Shown here one piece after another: positions 21,841 through 32,851 of a stretch of DNA of 64,000 nt. The notes beneath the pieces were generated by a model. It was given only the letters and a program-made list of their open reading frames with translations. It was not told the origin of the DNA and did not search any database. A program made the translations under genes and the position numbers. Each line of letters begins with the position of its first letter. Position 1 is the stretch's first letter. This DNA comes from Medicago truncatula (taxonomy: Eukaryota > Streptophyta > Magnoliopsida > Fabales > Fabaceae): positions 51,252,091 to 51,316,090 of the forward strand of contig NC_053044.1 in the NCBI RefSeq assembly GCF_003473485.1, in the 5' to 3' direction.

Positions 21841-24800
21841 AAAATGACTGTATAAAAAATAGTAATGTCAAGAGATGTAAAAGTGATTTTCAAATGTTGA
21901 GATTTGAATTAATTTTGTCTTGAACTTAATTATTGTTCATCATCCTACATTTAAAATGAATTTTTATCATGGCAGAATCAAGTACACATTATAAGATAGA
22001 CATTTCCCGATTAAGGTGGGAGTAAAAGAGGCACATGAAAAATACTGAAAAAAGAGTCCCCTGACATGCTATGTTGACTTGAGCTTGGTGCCTTTGCAGG
22101 TACTCACTTCACTACTCTTATCTTCAAAGATAAGAGGAGTTGACACTTTGGACATTATGAAATATATGTCTCCAGGCCTAGAATGATCGATACAAAGCAA
22201 AAATCTATTGACAAATTAACCCTTCAATCTAGATCACATCCATAGAAAAACAATCCTTTTACTGGTTATAATAACAAGAAGCAAAATGTTACCAACATTC
22301 ATTCTAACACCCATATATTTTTCACCCAATAAAAAAGAGTGTTGCTAGTACTATGATAATAATATTAATCAAATCAACTGATTGAATTTGAACTATGCAA
22401 CTTTTATATCACTCAAATGTATGCTTTTGACGAGATTATGATAAACAAAAAATATCCTAACAAGTTTTTATGATTAATGTGATAGTGAATGTTTTTATGA
22501 TGAGTATTTATTTAGTACATAATAAAAAGACATGGTTCTTTTAATGAAATTGAAAATTTTTGAGATGTCTAGGCAATACAAACTGGAAGACATTATATTA
22601 AGCATTAGAGATGTGATGTTAAAGTGCTCTTCCAGTTTATCTTTTGAGACATAATAGTATGAATTATTGTGATTGTTCCAACACGGTGGGGATTTAAGAG
22701 GGCAAAACTCAAGTCAAGTAAGAAAATATGTTTTAATTGTGATGCAAACAAGAGACAAAAATGAATGGCCGACATAGATTTGAGTTGAGTTGAGTTGAGT
22801 TGAGTAGGGTCAAGTCAAGTACTCTGTCTAATGTGCACGCACATAAGCTCTTGCTGGACTCCAACATTTGCACCTTCCAAGCAAGAGAAGAGATTTTAGG
22901 GTTTAGGTGGTCCTATATTGAATTGAGGACATTTGGCAGATAACAAACTCCTCCTCAACTGCAAGTTTGACAACTTATGTTGACATTTTGTTATATGGAT
23001 ATCATATACATACCACCTCCTCTGCATCTTATTATAAGTTCATTTTTTATTTTATTTTTATGCATATATATTAACCTGAATTACATTTGGAAATGAATCT
23101 TTCAAAAATATAATATGTATAATTAATGAAGTTCTACTCTAAAGACTAAAGTTTTGAATAATTAAGAAAACAAATTTAAAAAAGGATTTTAATTTGTCGT
23201 GTTCTTTTAACTATCATAGTGTATTTGTCGAGTTCAATTATGAGTTGTTAGTTGCACATCCAACCATTAGTATGTTAAATATTGAATATATAAACGAAAT
23301 ATGAATATAAAGTTTTTTATTTTATTTTTATTTTATGAAAACTTGGTGTCAAATCCTAAACCGTTGTGCCCTTCAAGACTTCCAACAGTCTTCAAAATCA
23401 ATTTCAAAACAATAAGTGCAAAAATATCTTCAAATAAAAATGGAGATTTCAAAATTTATTTTGTGGAAGAATAATATGAGAAATCTTTTGGAGAAAAAGT
23501 ATAATGTACTCAAAAATGGAAACCTGAAAAAGGGTCTTTGCCTTCATAATTTGCTTAAAGAATCAATCTCAAAAAGGGGCCTAAAAGGAAAGAGATTAAA
23601 ATGAAAAGGAAGACTTGTTATTTTCATAAGCATGTCAAAGAAAAACATACAAATGACAAAAGGGGAAGAAAATGCAACACATGAATGTCTTCATGCTAGT
23701 TCAAATAATGTACTTCTGGATCAAGCTTTTTTTGAAAAGACAGCGGATAAGGATAAACAGTATGAAAAAAATTCAAGCAGAATGCTATGGGAATTTTGAA
23801 TAATGGTATTTTCAACAAGTTGCATGTGTATGTTTTCCATTCTGACATTCATTCCACTTACTTTTTGCTGGCTATAATAGAGTGTGCAAAGCAAAGGACA
23901 GGAAGGTAGAAAGTCATGTAGCCTTGTTGTAAATAAATCTAATTTATGTCTCCTTATTAATTTAAGATTCTTTTAAAAAGTAATTTAATTAGAGGTATCA
24001 TAAAATCATTACAAAATATTACTCTCTGTCCCATATTAAATGATATAATTTGAGCATGTTCACTATTCAAATAACCATATTTTTTTTATTAACATACAAA
24101 GAGAAATGATAATAAATATTTTCCCCGTTTTAAAATGAACGTTGTTTAAGGTTTTTATACACATATTAAAAAATGTATTAATTAAAAGAAAGAGATGTTA
24201 TTTAACCAAATAATCCTAATCAACTATTGGTTTGTTTTCAAAACAAAAAAAAATCTATTGGTTTGTTTTCCATTAAAGAAAAAAGTAATACAAATTTGAA
24301 AATAGTGTATATAGTATTAATTGAAGAATACAATTAAAAAGAAAAAATTATTATTGCATTAAAAACTAAAAATGACATTTATTTTAAAACAATTTTGTTT
24401 GATTAAAGTGACATTTATTTTGAAACAAGAAAAATACAAAACATTTGCTTAAAAAAGAAAACTTAGTGAAGTACATGCAATTCAACATTTTGCATGTGGA
24501 ATGTTTCATTTGGCATATTCCATACCTCTAGCTTTATACCGGACAAATCTGGCATATTGTTAGCTTGCGGTGCTACCAGTACTCTACAGTTAAGTTCTGT
24601 ATCTTATTTCTTTTGTTGGGTCTTTGGCTTTTTTATTGTTTTGTTTATATAATGAAAATTAGTTGAATTAGGTCCAGAGTTCAACCTGATAAGGGAAAAT
24701 CTCAAGAATTATAGAGTGATGAGAGGTATTCAGATATTATCTACCAACAAGGTCATAACCCTTGTGGCAACTGCAATTAAAAGTCTTATTGAAAAATATA

Positions 24801-24880
24801 TGGATCAGATGATCCATATATAATTAATGTTTTAACTTTTGAGTTATGATGACGTGTCTAACTCATTTATGTGGTTGTTT
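21841..24880. other. Intergenic, no gene recognised
   Basis: About 3 kb of AT-rich DNA. It contains a short GAGTT pentamer run near 22784-22805 and possible remnants of Stowaway-type sequence near 24020-24440 (ATTACTCTCTGTCCCATATT, CCCCGTTTTAAAATGAACG). A 62-codon frame at 23416-23604 is not recognisable. Confidence 0.4.
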
Positions 24881-24903
24881 TTGACTCATATGAATAATTT
24901 CAA

Positions 24904-25039
24904 AATCCATTTGAGTTGGCCTAGTGATATTAATTTGGGATCTGAGAGTGTACTCCTCCTCAAAGTCTCTAGTTCGATTCTCTCTGCTGCCAAATTTAGA
25001 TGGGCTAATTTAGCTTCTTTAAAAAAAAATTAAAAAAAA
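24904..25039 (+). mobile_element. tRNA-derived SINE (family 1)
   Basis: Flanked by a perfect 16-bp target-site duplication ATATGAATAATTTCAA (24888-24903 and 25040-25055). It contains the A-box-like TTGGCCTAGTGATATTAA and the B-box-like AGTTCGATTCTCTC, then ATGGGCTAATTTAGCTTC and an A-rich tail. Same family as 11476 and 61470. Confidence 0.88.
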
Positions 25040-25239
25040 ATATGAATAATTTCAATGACTCCCTCCTGACCTAACAATGATATTAGAGTTGATTGTTACT
25101 AAATAGACCGACTTGTTATGTCGAATGTCTTGTAGACATTTGAGTTAAGACAACATGTCCAGTTGATGCAAAGACAAAGTGGTGCAAGTATAAGAAAAAA
25201 CTTCCATCCAAAGGGGACACATGAATGAATGGAATAATT

Positions 25240-25610
25240 CACACTTGAGGAGAGGTTGTTGTGTGCTAAGTGCGAGTTAGAAGTCTCACGTTTAAAAATG
25301 TGAAAGTTAAACAACATATAATGATATAAGTGAGAGGACCCGTAAATCTAATATCTTAATATGTTGGGTTATGTGTTATCAAATTCTCTTTGTGTGATTG
25401 GTCTTGACCTATTATGAATGACCCTCCAATGTCTCCGGATGGTCCAATATTGATATCAAAGTCGAGGTTACTAAAGGGATCAAGTTCTTGTGTCGAAAGT
25501 CTTCCTAGCAGTGGTGGTAGTAATGAACTCACACTTGAGGGAGACATTTATGACGAGTGTGAATTAGAAATCCTACATTAAAGGAAAAAGTGGAGGCTGA
25601 GCAATATATA
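25240..25610. repeat. Dispersed repeat, LTR-like
   Basis: Phrases such as CACTTGAGGAGAGGTTGTTG, GAGTTAGAAGTCTCACG, AACAACATATAATG and CCCGTAAATCTAATATCTT recur in diverged form at about 56340-56530 and again within this segment (25530-25610). They resemble LTR fragments of legume retrotransposons, but no paired LTRs or target-site duplications were found. Confidence 0.4.
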
Positions 25611-25747
25611 AATGGTGTATTCAAGTCACTTGTGTTATTCGAACCAATCTATATGTCCCAACACTCGCATATGCAACGTGGTTTGAACCTAAGTTTTTGT
25701 AGTATTTTGAATCCTTCCCGATTTTAACCAACCTAGCTATAGTGGTA

Positions 25748-26008
25748 CTCCTTCTGTCTTAAAATAGGTGTTCTCTTTAATATTTTTCTTTGTCTCAAAT
25801 TACTTGTCCCTTTTACAATTTCAATACAACATTTTTTTTCCCACTAACATACCCTTATTGCATTTCAATCATCCAACTCCATTAATTATAATTCATAAGG
25901 GTATTTTAGTAAATGAAACATATTTTACCATCAAAATTAACACTACCAATCATTTTTTTAATAACCTTGTAAAACTCAAAAGAAACACATATTCTAAGAC
26001 AGATGAAG
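25748..26008. mobile_element. Stowaway-like MITE, copy 1
   Basis: The ends CTCCTTCTGTCTTAAAATA and, reversed, CTTCATCTGTCTTAGAATA are inverted repeats flanked by TA, as expected for Tc1/mariner-type Stowaway elements. About 261 bp, no coding capacity. Confidence 0.72.
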
Positions 26009-26289
26009 TAGTTAAGAAATCAGTTGTGTCCGTTATTGAATTTTCATGATGATTGGCATAATTAAACTGATATCCCTATGGTTTAAATATATTAAAAAGA
26101 GTCACACTCTTTAAAAATAATTAATTAGTATCATTTAATTTTTATCCAATTAAATGGTGTATTCAAGTCACTTGTGTTATTCGAACCAATCTATATGTCC
26201 CAACACTCACATATGCAACGTGAATTAAACCTAAGTCTTTGTAGTATTTTGAATCCTTCCCGATTTTAACCAACCTAGCTATAGTGGTA

Positions 26290-26550
26290 CTCCTTCTGTC
26301 TTAAAATAGGTGTTCTCTTTAATATTTTTCTTTTTCTCAAATTACTTGTCCCTTTTACAATTTCAATACAACATTTTTTCCCCCACTAACATACCCTTAT
26401 TGCATTTCAATCATCCAACTCCATTAATTATAATTCATAAGGGTATTTTAGTAAATGAAACATATTTTACCATCAAAATTAACACTACCAATCATTTTTT
26501 CAATAACCTTGTAAAACTCAAATGAAACACATATTCTGAGACAGATGGAG
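26290..26550. mobile_element. Stowaway-like MITE, copy 2 (in tandem duplicate)
   Basis: The second copy of the same MITE, with TA flanks and ends CTCCTTCTGTCTTA and, reversed, CTCCATCTGTCTCA. It arose by the 542-bp tandem duplication, not by a second insertion. Confidence 0.72.
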
Positions 26551-27080
26551 TAGTTAAGAAATCAGCTGTGTCCGTTATTAAATTTTCATGATGATTGGCA
26601 TAATTAAACTGATATCCCTCTAGTTTAAATATATTAAAAAGAGTCACATTCTTTAAAAATAATTAATTAGTATCATTTAATTTTTATCCAATTAAATAGT
26701 ACACAATTGTATTATCTAAGTTAGTATCGTTTTTTGTGATTGATTTATAAGAATAAAATGTAAGTGATTTAGTTCCAAGAGATAATTGCATATCAAATTT
26801 TTGATTATCACTAATTACTTGATTGTCACACAATTGTAACCTTTATTTGTATTAACCATTTTTCCCTTCTAGCGTAATTGGTATTTACACAATTGTTGTG
26901 TCCAACATCATGGCTTACATATTGTATATTTATATACATCTTATTATTAATAATAATTCAAGGCTTTCTCTTGTAAAAAAAAAGAATAATTCAATGCTTT
27001 CTATTATCTTTAAGTGCAACATGATTTGGTCTTGATAAATGTCACATTGTCGGGTTCGTGTCTCCTACAGCATTCACCCT

Positions 27081-27088
27081 TATAAATA
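27081..27088 (+). promoter_or_regulatory. TATA box of the ACC synthase gene
   Basis: TATAAATA lies 175 bp upstream of the ACC synthase ATG. It is followed by a leader that begins around 27110-27120, a normal plant TATA-to-start spacing. Confidence 0.6.
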
Positions 27089-27262
27089 TGCAACCCTAGC
27101 TGGCTATTATTTTCATCACATCACATCTCTATAGTCTTCCACATCATTGCTCTAAAACCCTGTCTTAATTTCACTCTTTGATTTCTCGAGTTCAATTGCT
27201 TACACAATTTGATTTAATCATTGTGCAAATTTGTATTTGGTATAATACATTAATTAGAAAAC

Positions 27263-29787
27263 ATGTTGTCTAGGAAGGCTAGTGAAGACTCTCATGGCCA
27301 AGACTCTTCTTACTTCCTAGGATGGCAAGAGTACGAGAAGAATCCCTATCACCCAATTCATAATCCCACGGGAATCATTCAGATGGGACTTGCGGAGAAT
27401 CAGGTAAATTAGTTTGTTTATTATTATAACTCAAGTATATTTATAATGACTCCATGCTGCTACAAGTATATATATAGATAGAGATTGAAAAAATGAAACT
27501 ATTAAGATGTCCCGTACGGGGGACACAAAAGGATAGTATGTCACTTTTTTTTTTTTTTTCTTCACCAAAGTTATTATTATATGCTAGGACTAAACATTTA
27601 AAATTATCATTTTCTCTTATATCTGGTCCCTAATAAACTATCAAAATACTCAGTGAGCTAACATTATGTTAACCATTTACACAATAATACCAGTAATAGT
27701 TCAGAGTATATTACTTATTGATTTAATGCTAACTTTATGTTTTAGTTTGTTAGTTCATGCTAATTTGTAGGATAACAACAAAGAACTTAGAACGGTCCAA
27801 AACAAAAGGGACAAGAAATTACTGACATATTTCTTTCATTTGCAGCTTTCATTTGACCTTCTTGAATCATGGATCCAAAGAAATTCTGATGCAGTGGAGA
27901 TGAAGAAATTAGATGGGGCATCAGTCTTTAAAGAACTCGCTCTATTCCAGGATTATCACGGCTTACCTACTTTCAAAAATGTAAGACATATATACTCTCT
28001 TATAAGATAAATTTAATTAGTTGTACATGTTGACATGATGAGTTGCATGCATGCAAAATTTAAGCAATATAAATTCGTATGAAGCCTGAATTTTTAACAT
28101 TTAATTTGGAATTATATAATATGTCACTTCATAATAATAATAATCCTTGGAGGTGGTTTATAGCTAGAAAAATAGGGTTTTATATATATTTTGTGGTTTT
28201 GCACGTATGCTAGTATTTTTCACTGTTTCCTAAAAAATCCAAGAACATGCTCAGTAAGTATGGTAATTCCTTAGCTTGTTTTTATTGGTGCAGGAACTGG
28301 TGAAGTTTATGGCAAAAATAAGAGGAAATGTTATAAAATTTGATTCAGAGAATCTTGTCCTCGCAGCTGGCGCAACTTCTGCAAATGAGATTCTCATGTT
28401 TTGTATTGCTGATCCTGGGGAAGCTTTCATTCTTCCCACACCCTATTATCCTGGGTATGTATATATTATATCTTATAGCTTCTTGTATAATAAGTAATAA
28501 TCATTTTAGCTACATCATATATACGTATGTAGCTCGAATTAGATATGGTAACAGATCAAATTAATTGGTTTTTAAAAATTGAATATGGATCATAATTCAA
28601 TTCTTTTAAACTAACCGAATCAAGAAAAAACTGCAATTCAACTGCTCAAATAAGTGAATAGTAGACTATGACAACTCACTGTTCAACCGATTAAAACGAT
28701 TCAATTTTTAAAAAATACTAATTTAATTACTTTTTAAGTTCATAACACTCAAGTTTTTTCACTTAATAAATTTGGCAGGTTCGACAGAGATCTTAAATGG
28801 CGTACAGGTGTTGAAATTGTTCCAATGCATTGTTCAAGTTCAAACGGTTTCAGAATCACATCCTCTTGTTTAGAACAAGCCTATCAACAAGCACAAAACC
28901 TTAACCTTAATGTCAAAGGTGTACTAATAACCAATCCTTCAAACCCATTAGGCATAACCATGACCAAATCAGAACTTCACAAACTAGTAGATTTTGCATT
29001 AGACAAAAACATTCACATAATAAGCGACGAAATCTACTCCGGTACTGTCTTCGATTCACCAAAATTCGTAAGCATCATGGAAGTTATTAACGAAAGAATT
29101 CACGAAAACGATGAAATTTCAAAGCGTGTTCACATCGTTTATAGTCTCTCTAAAGACCTCGGTGTACCTGGTTTTCGTGTAGGAATGATATATTCAAATA
29201 ACAAAATGGTTGTATCTACAGCTACCAAAATGTCAAGTTTTGGACTTATTTCGTCGCAAACTCAATATTTGCTAGCAAATTTACTTGGTGACGATGAATT
29301 TACTTTTAAATATATGGATGAGAATAAGAGGAGATTAAAGAAACGAAAGCAAATCCTTGTAACCGGTTTAAGAAATGCGGGGATTAGTTGTTTAAAGAGT
29401 AATGCTGGATTGTTCTGTTGGGTTGATATGAGGCATTTATTGAGTTCTGCAACTTTTGAGGCAGAGAATGAGCTTTGGAAAAGGATTCTTTACCAAATTG
29501 GTTTGAATATATCTCCTGGATCTTCTTGTCATTGTTCTGAACCTGGGTGGTTTAGGATTTGCTTTGCTAATATGTCTCAAGAAGCTTTGCAAGTTGCAAT
29601 GCGAAGGATTAAGATCTTTACAGATTCAAATTCAACCATGTTTTCTATTAAACAACAACTTGTCACTAGTACTAAACCAATTATTATCACTACGGTAGAA
29701 GGGAAATTACTAATTGGCTTTTCTAGTTATCATGGAAAGAATAATCAGAAGCCAATTAATAATTTTTCTTCTAAAATAAAAAAATGA
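27263..29787 (+). CDS. ACS: 1-aminocyclopropane-1-carboxylate synthase, type II-like
   Basis: Four exons (27263-27403, 27846-27980, 28294-28454, 28779-29787) give 481 residues. The enzyme converts S-adenosylmethionine to ACC, the committed step of ethylene synthesis, and needs PLP in the cytosol. Visible family motifs are GLAENQ (substrate-specific Glu), [46 protein letters not shown] with the PLP lysine, and [13 protein letters not shown] with the carboxylate-binding Arg. All catalytic landmarks are present. The catalytic part is closest, as I recall, to the Arabidopsis ACS4/5/8/9 (type II) group. After RIKIF the C-terminal tail is unlike that group: the expected WVFR-LS degron is absent in frame and readable only out of frame at 29712-29741. 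An AATAAA lies at 29996-30001. Length and intron number are normal for the family. Confidence 0.95.
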
Positions 29788-29995
29788 TATATTTGCAGAG
29801 ATAAAGAATATTTCTAAATATCAGAGTTATGTGCACCCTCAGCTTTGACTTTAATTTGTATTCAAAGGAGAAGGAAGAAACTACTTGCACATATATATGT
29901 ATATTATTATTGTTAACATTAATGAATGTTTCCAGGGGCTTAGTTTATGTATTTTAATTTGATTGTATTGTATCTACTACTGTTTATGGAAAGAA

Positions 29996-30001
29996 AATAA
30001 A
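29996..30001 (+). terminator. Polyadenylation signal of the ACC synthase gene
   Basis: AATAAA lies 209 bp after the stop codon, a plausible near-upstream element for plant 3'-end formation. Confidence 0.45.
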
Positions 30002-30009
30002 ACGTAATT

Positions 30010-30470
30010 TGCTTGTGTATTATTTGGTTCTATGGCTTTGAGTGCTTTGCACACCAATAGAATATGAGAATAGAAGTGAGAACGGAATTAATCAACACTA
30101 CTCTTCTCCCCAAACTCACACACCGATTATATTTTTCCAAGATCCTAACCTTTTCTCTATTGCTTCCACCACCGGATCTTATGTTGACGCCTTTTGGGTT
30201 TGCTCCTACAGGTAGACCAAGATTAATGAATGGCATCATTCCCGTTTTACACTTTATCAAGTATGCCACATTCCTAAAAAACACAATTTACTTTTTGAAA
30301 AGTTCACTTTCAAACCATATATTAATTCGAACCATCTTAAGTGCTTTCATACTCTACAAGTTTTCCACTCACGCATCTACTATAATAAAAAGTATCTTCG
30401 ATGACATATCGAAGATGAGATATCACCTCTACCAAATTTAGGAAGCGGAACCCCTTAAAAAAGCCTAAGG
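30010..30470 (-). mobile_element. L1-type LINE reverse-transcriptase fragment
   Basis: On the minus strand, degenerate frames read FINLGLPVGANPKGVNI followed by VSLGRRVVLINSVLTSILIF. These are standard plant L1 reverse-transcriptase segments. Upstream lies a decayed ISHLRYVIEDT region corresponding to the FADD active-site block. Both ends are missing. Confidence 0.75.
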
Positions 30471-30479
30471 TAACCAACT

Positions 30480-31120
30480 ATTTCATCAAAACGCCAATAC
30501 CCTCCGCAAACTACCATATTGCAGTTAAACTAACTATAATCAACATTAACAAACCAATTTTTAACTAATTTCATCATTAACAATCCAAAAAAACAAATAA
30601 ATTTTCATTGAGACATTATATCAAACACCTAGAGTGCAACTTTCAATCAACATAAAATATAAACCACCACATTGCATTCTAAACAACATTTAAACTACAA
30701 TTCCTAACTTAATTTATCACTAACATGCAAACCAAATTTCTAAAAACCTAAAAATGTAAAATTTCTCCAAAAATAAAAAATTTAAACAAAACAAATTTGA
30801 TGTAGATTTGGTTGAGTTTGGTGAAAATTGCAAAAAATGGGAGAAAAATCGTACTTGCAAGTTTAGAAACACAATGGTTATGTTTCTGCTTGCTGTTCTA
30901 TAACAAGTTAAGTCACACTAGGTTTATAATCTGCGTGAGTTAATTCTCACGCTGAAAGTCACGCGGGGTACTTTCGTACATTCAGTTGGGAGGGAGTGTT
31001 TTTTTTATGGGAGAAGAGTAATTTTCTTTATCAATTCTCTTATCCTTTTGTTGGTAAAAAAAAAATATATATATATTTTATCCTTCTCCGCGTCACCTGC
31101 CGGCCCCCAGCTCGGTCACA
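30480..31120. other. Intergenic, no gene recognised
   Basis: AT-rich with a short GC-richer patch near 30930-30975 and 31085-31115. No exon chain or element boundary was identified. Confidence 0.4.
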
Positions 31121-31123
31121 TTT

Positions 31124-31251
31124 TTTTTTTGTCAAGTAGTTTAACGGTTAATAATTCACGGTGAATAAAAGAGTTGTATGAGATTTGAACTCCAGCCCCT
31201 ACATATATTATACAATGTTCCTTCAACTGAGGTAAGTTCACGGGACACTCC
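31124..31251 (-). mobile_element. tRNA-derived SINE (family 2)
   Basis: Flanked by a perfect 9-bp duplication GTCACATTT (31115-31123 and 31252-31260). On the minus strand it reads GGAGTGTCCCGTGAACTTAC, CTCAGTTGAAGGAAC (A-box-like) and GGAGTTCAAATCTC (B-box-like), ending in an A tail seen as the T run at 31124-31130. The body differs from family 1. Confidence 0.75.
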
Positions 31252-31540
31252 GTCACATTTAGTTAGCATAAAAAATTATTTTAACATTGATTAATATATT
31301 TTTTTTTGAAGGAAAACATTGATATTTGAGATGCTTGACAAGACATAATGTAATAATATTACAATACAAGTTTAATTAATATACTTTCCTAATATATAAA
31401 TTTTTTATATATGATGTGTTGTCATATTAATTTTTTTAGTAAGTACGTTAATTATCAACTTGATTATATGTTATTGGATGAATGTGTAAAATAATCGTAC
31501 ATTTATTTAATATATTAATTAAATTCTTATATTTGCGGGT

Positions 31541-32148
31541 ATGGTGTAACGATTCGGTTTGGATCGTTTTTTGGTCAAAAGAAAGTTTGAACCAATGAAG
31601 TCTACATTAATTGGTTCGATTTTTACTGTTTTTACAAAAAGAAACCAAACCAAACTAACCGATTTGATTCGGTTTGGATCGGATCGGTTGATCAGTTTGT
31701 TTGAAACTACAATTAAAAAAATCCATATTTTCAAAAATCTGCATTTCATGCATAAAACATACACAAATATTCCAAGGAACTCTGTTTTCCATCTTCTATG
31801 TTTTTTAAACAACTTTGCATAACTAACACGAAAAACTAACCAAGAGATAGACAATCCCATTGACGGTGAGGAACGATGGGTTAGATGTGGTTGATAGCCA
31901 GTATTCTTTTCTACTAGAATTGAAATAGAGTTTGAGTGATAAGGTGAGATGATGATGGGAGAAAGTGAAAGAAGTAAGGAGTATTTTATACTTGGCTTTA
32001 ATTTTAAGTTTGACGATAAGTGTTTGAGAAAGGATAATATTAGTAAAATTGGGAGTGGGTTAACATCGGTTTGGTTCATAGGTTTTTTGGATCTCAAAAT
32101 AAAAAATTGATTCGGTTTCATCAGTGTCCGAACCGCTTACGTCCCTAA
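31541..32148. mobile_element. hAT-like non-autonomous element, 608 bp
   Basis: Flanks 31533-31540 and 32149-32156 are both TTGCGGGT, an 8-bp target-site duplication typical of hAT elements. The ends (ATGGTGTAACGATTCGG and, reversed, TTAGGGACGTAAGCGGTTCG) pair imperfectly. The sub-terminal regions are rich in CGGTTTGGAT-type phrases in opposite orientation. The 200-codon minus frame (31519-32121) spans the element, including its terminal repeats, and is not a real gene. Confidence 0.68.
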
Positions 32149-32851
32149 TTGCGGGTTGGCCATGTGGAGAATTAAATTAATCCCTTTATTTTTTTCTCAA
32201 GAAAGAAATAATGCTTCAAGAGTTGATATTCGTTTCATGTGCCTCTCTTTTCAATTTCACAGTCAAAAAACAAGAAAAACAAAATACCTTCTAAAAAAAA
32301 AATCATCTGGGGTTTCAAATTTCTCTCTTTCCCTCAAATAACTCTCTACCTAAACCATCTCCCGAATTGTGAACCCAACCCACATTCTATTTTGTTCCTT
32401 CAATATTTTGATTTTTCTACCATTGTTTTCCTAAATGCTCTTCATCGACAATTTGTTCACCCATTGTGTGCAGGTACTTCTTTTTAATTTCTATTTCTAT
32501 GTTGCATATTTATTTATGTTTCATTTCTATTTCAACTTTTACGTATGAAATAATCCTTACATTTGAGTTTTTTTTTTTCAATCATTAGAAATGCTTGTAG
32601 AATAAAATGTTATTTTCATAAATAACCAACATTATATATGTCAAACAAGAAACATTTAGGGTTTCAAATTTCTATAATATACATGGTATTCACGTGTTGT
32701 AGAATCATTTTAAATTTATAATTGAATCAAGTGATGGAGACATTGATTGTGATTATTATTGTGCTTTCAGGTGATTAATGTGATTTTCATGTATTGTGTT
32801 TTTGTTATTGGGTAATGAGAGGTGTCAAGTTTGCCAACATAGTGGGCAGAG

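Larger units (their letters stand above)
25611..26695. repeat. Tandem duplication of a 542-bp unit
   Basis: Bases 25611-26152 are repeated nearly exactly at 26153-26695, both starting AATGGTGTATTCAAGTCACT and both ending ATTTTTATCCAATTAA. Only scattered differences are visible. Each unit holds one copy of a Stowaway-like MITE. The high identity implies a recent event. Confidence 0.9.

Noticed and set aside
26310..26525. Pair of similar 93- and 71-codon frames (with 25768-26049) as duplicated genes
   Set aside because: Both are interiors of the Stowaway-like MITE duplicated in tandem.
31519..32121. 200-codon minus-strand open frame as a gene
   Set aside because: It spans a transposable element framed by an 8-bp duplication, includes the terminal repeat and has no recognisable domain.
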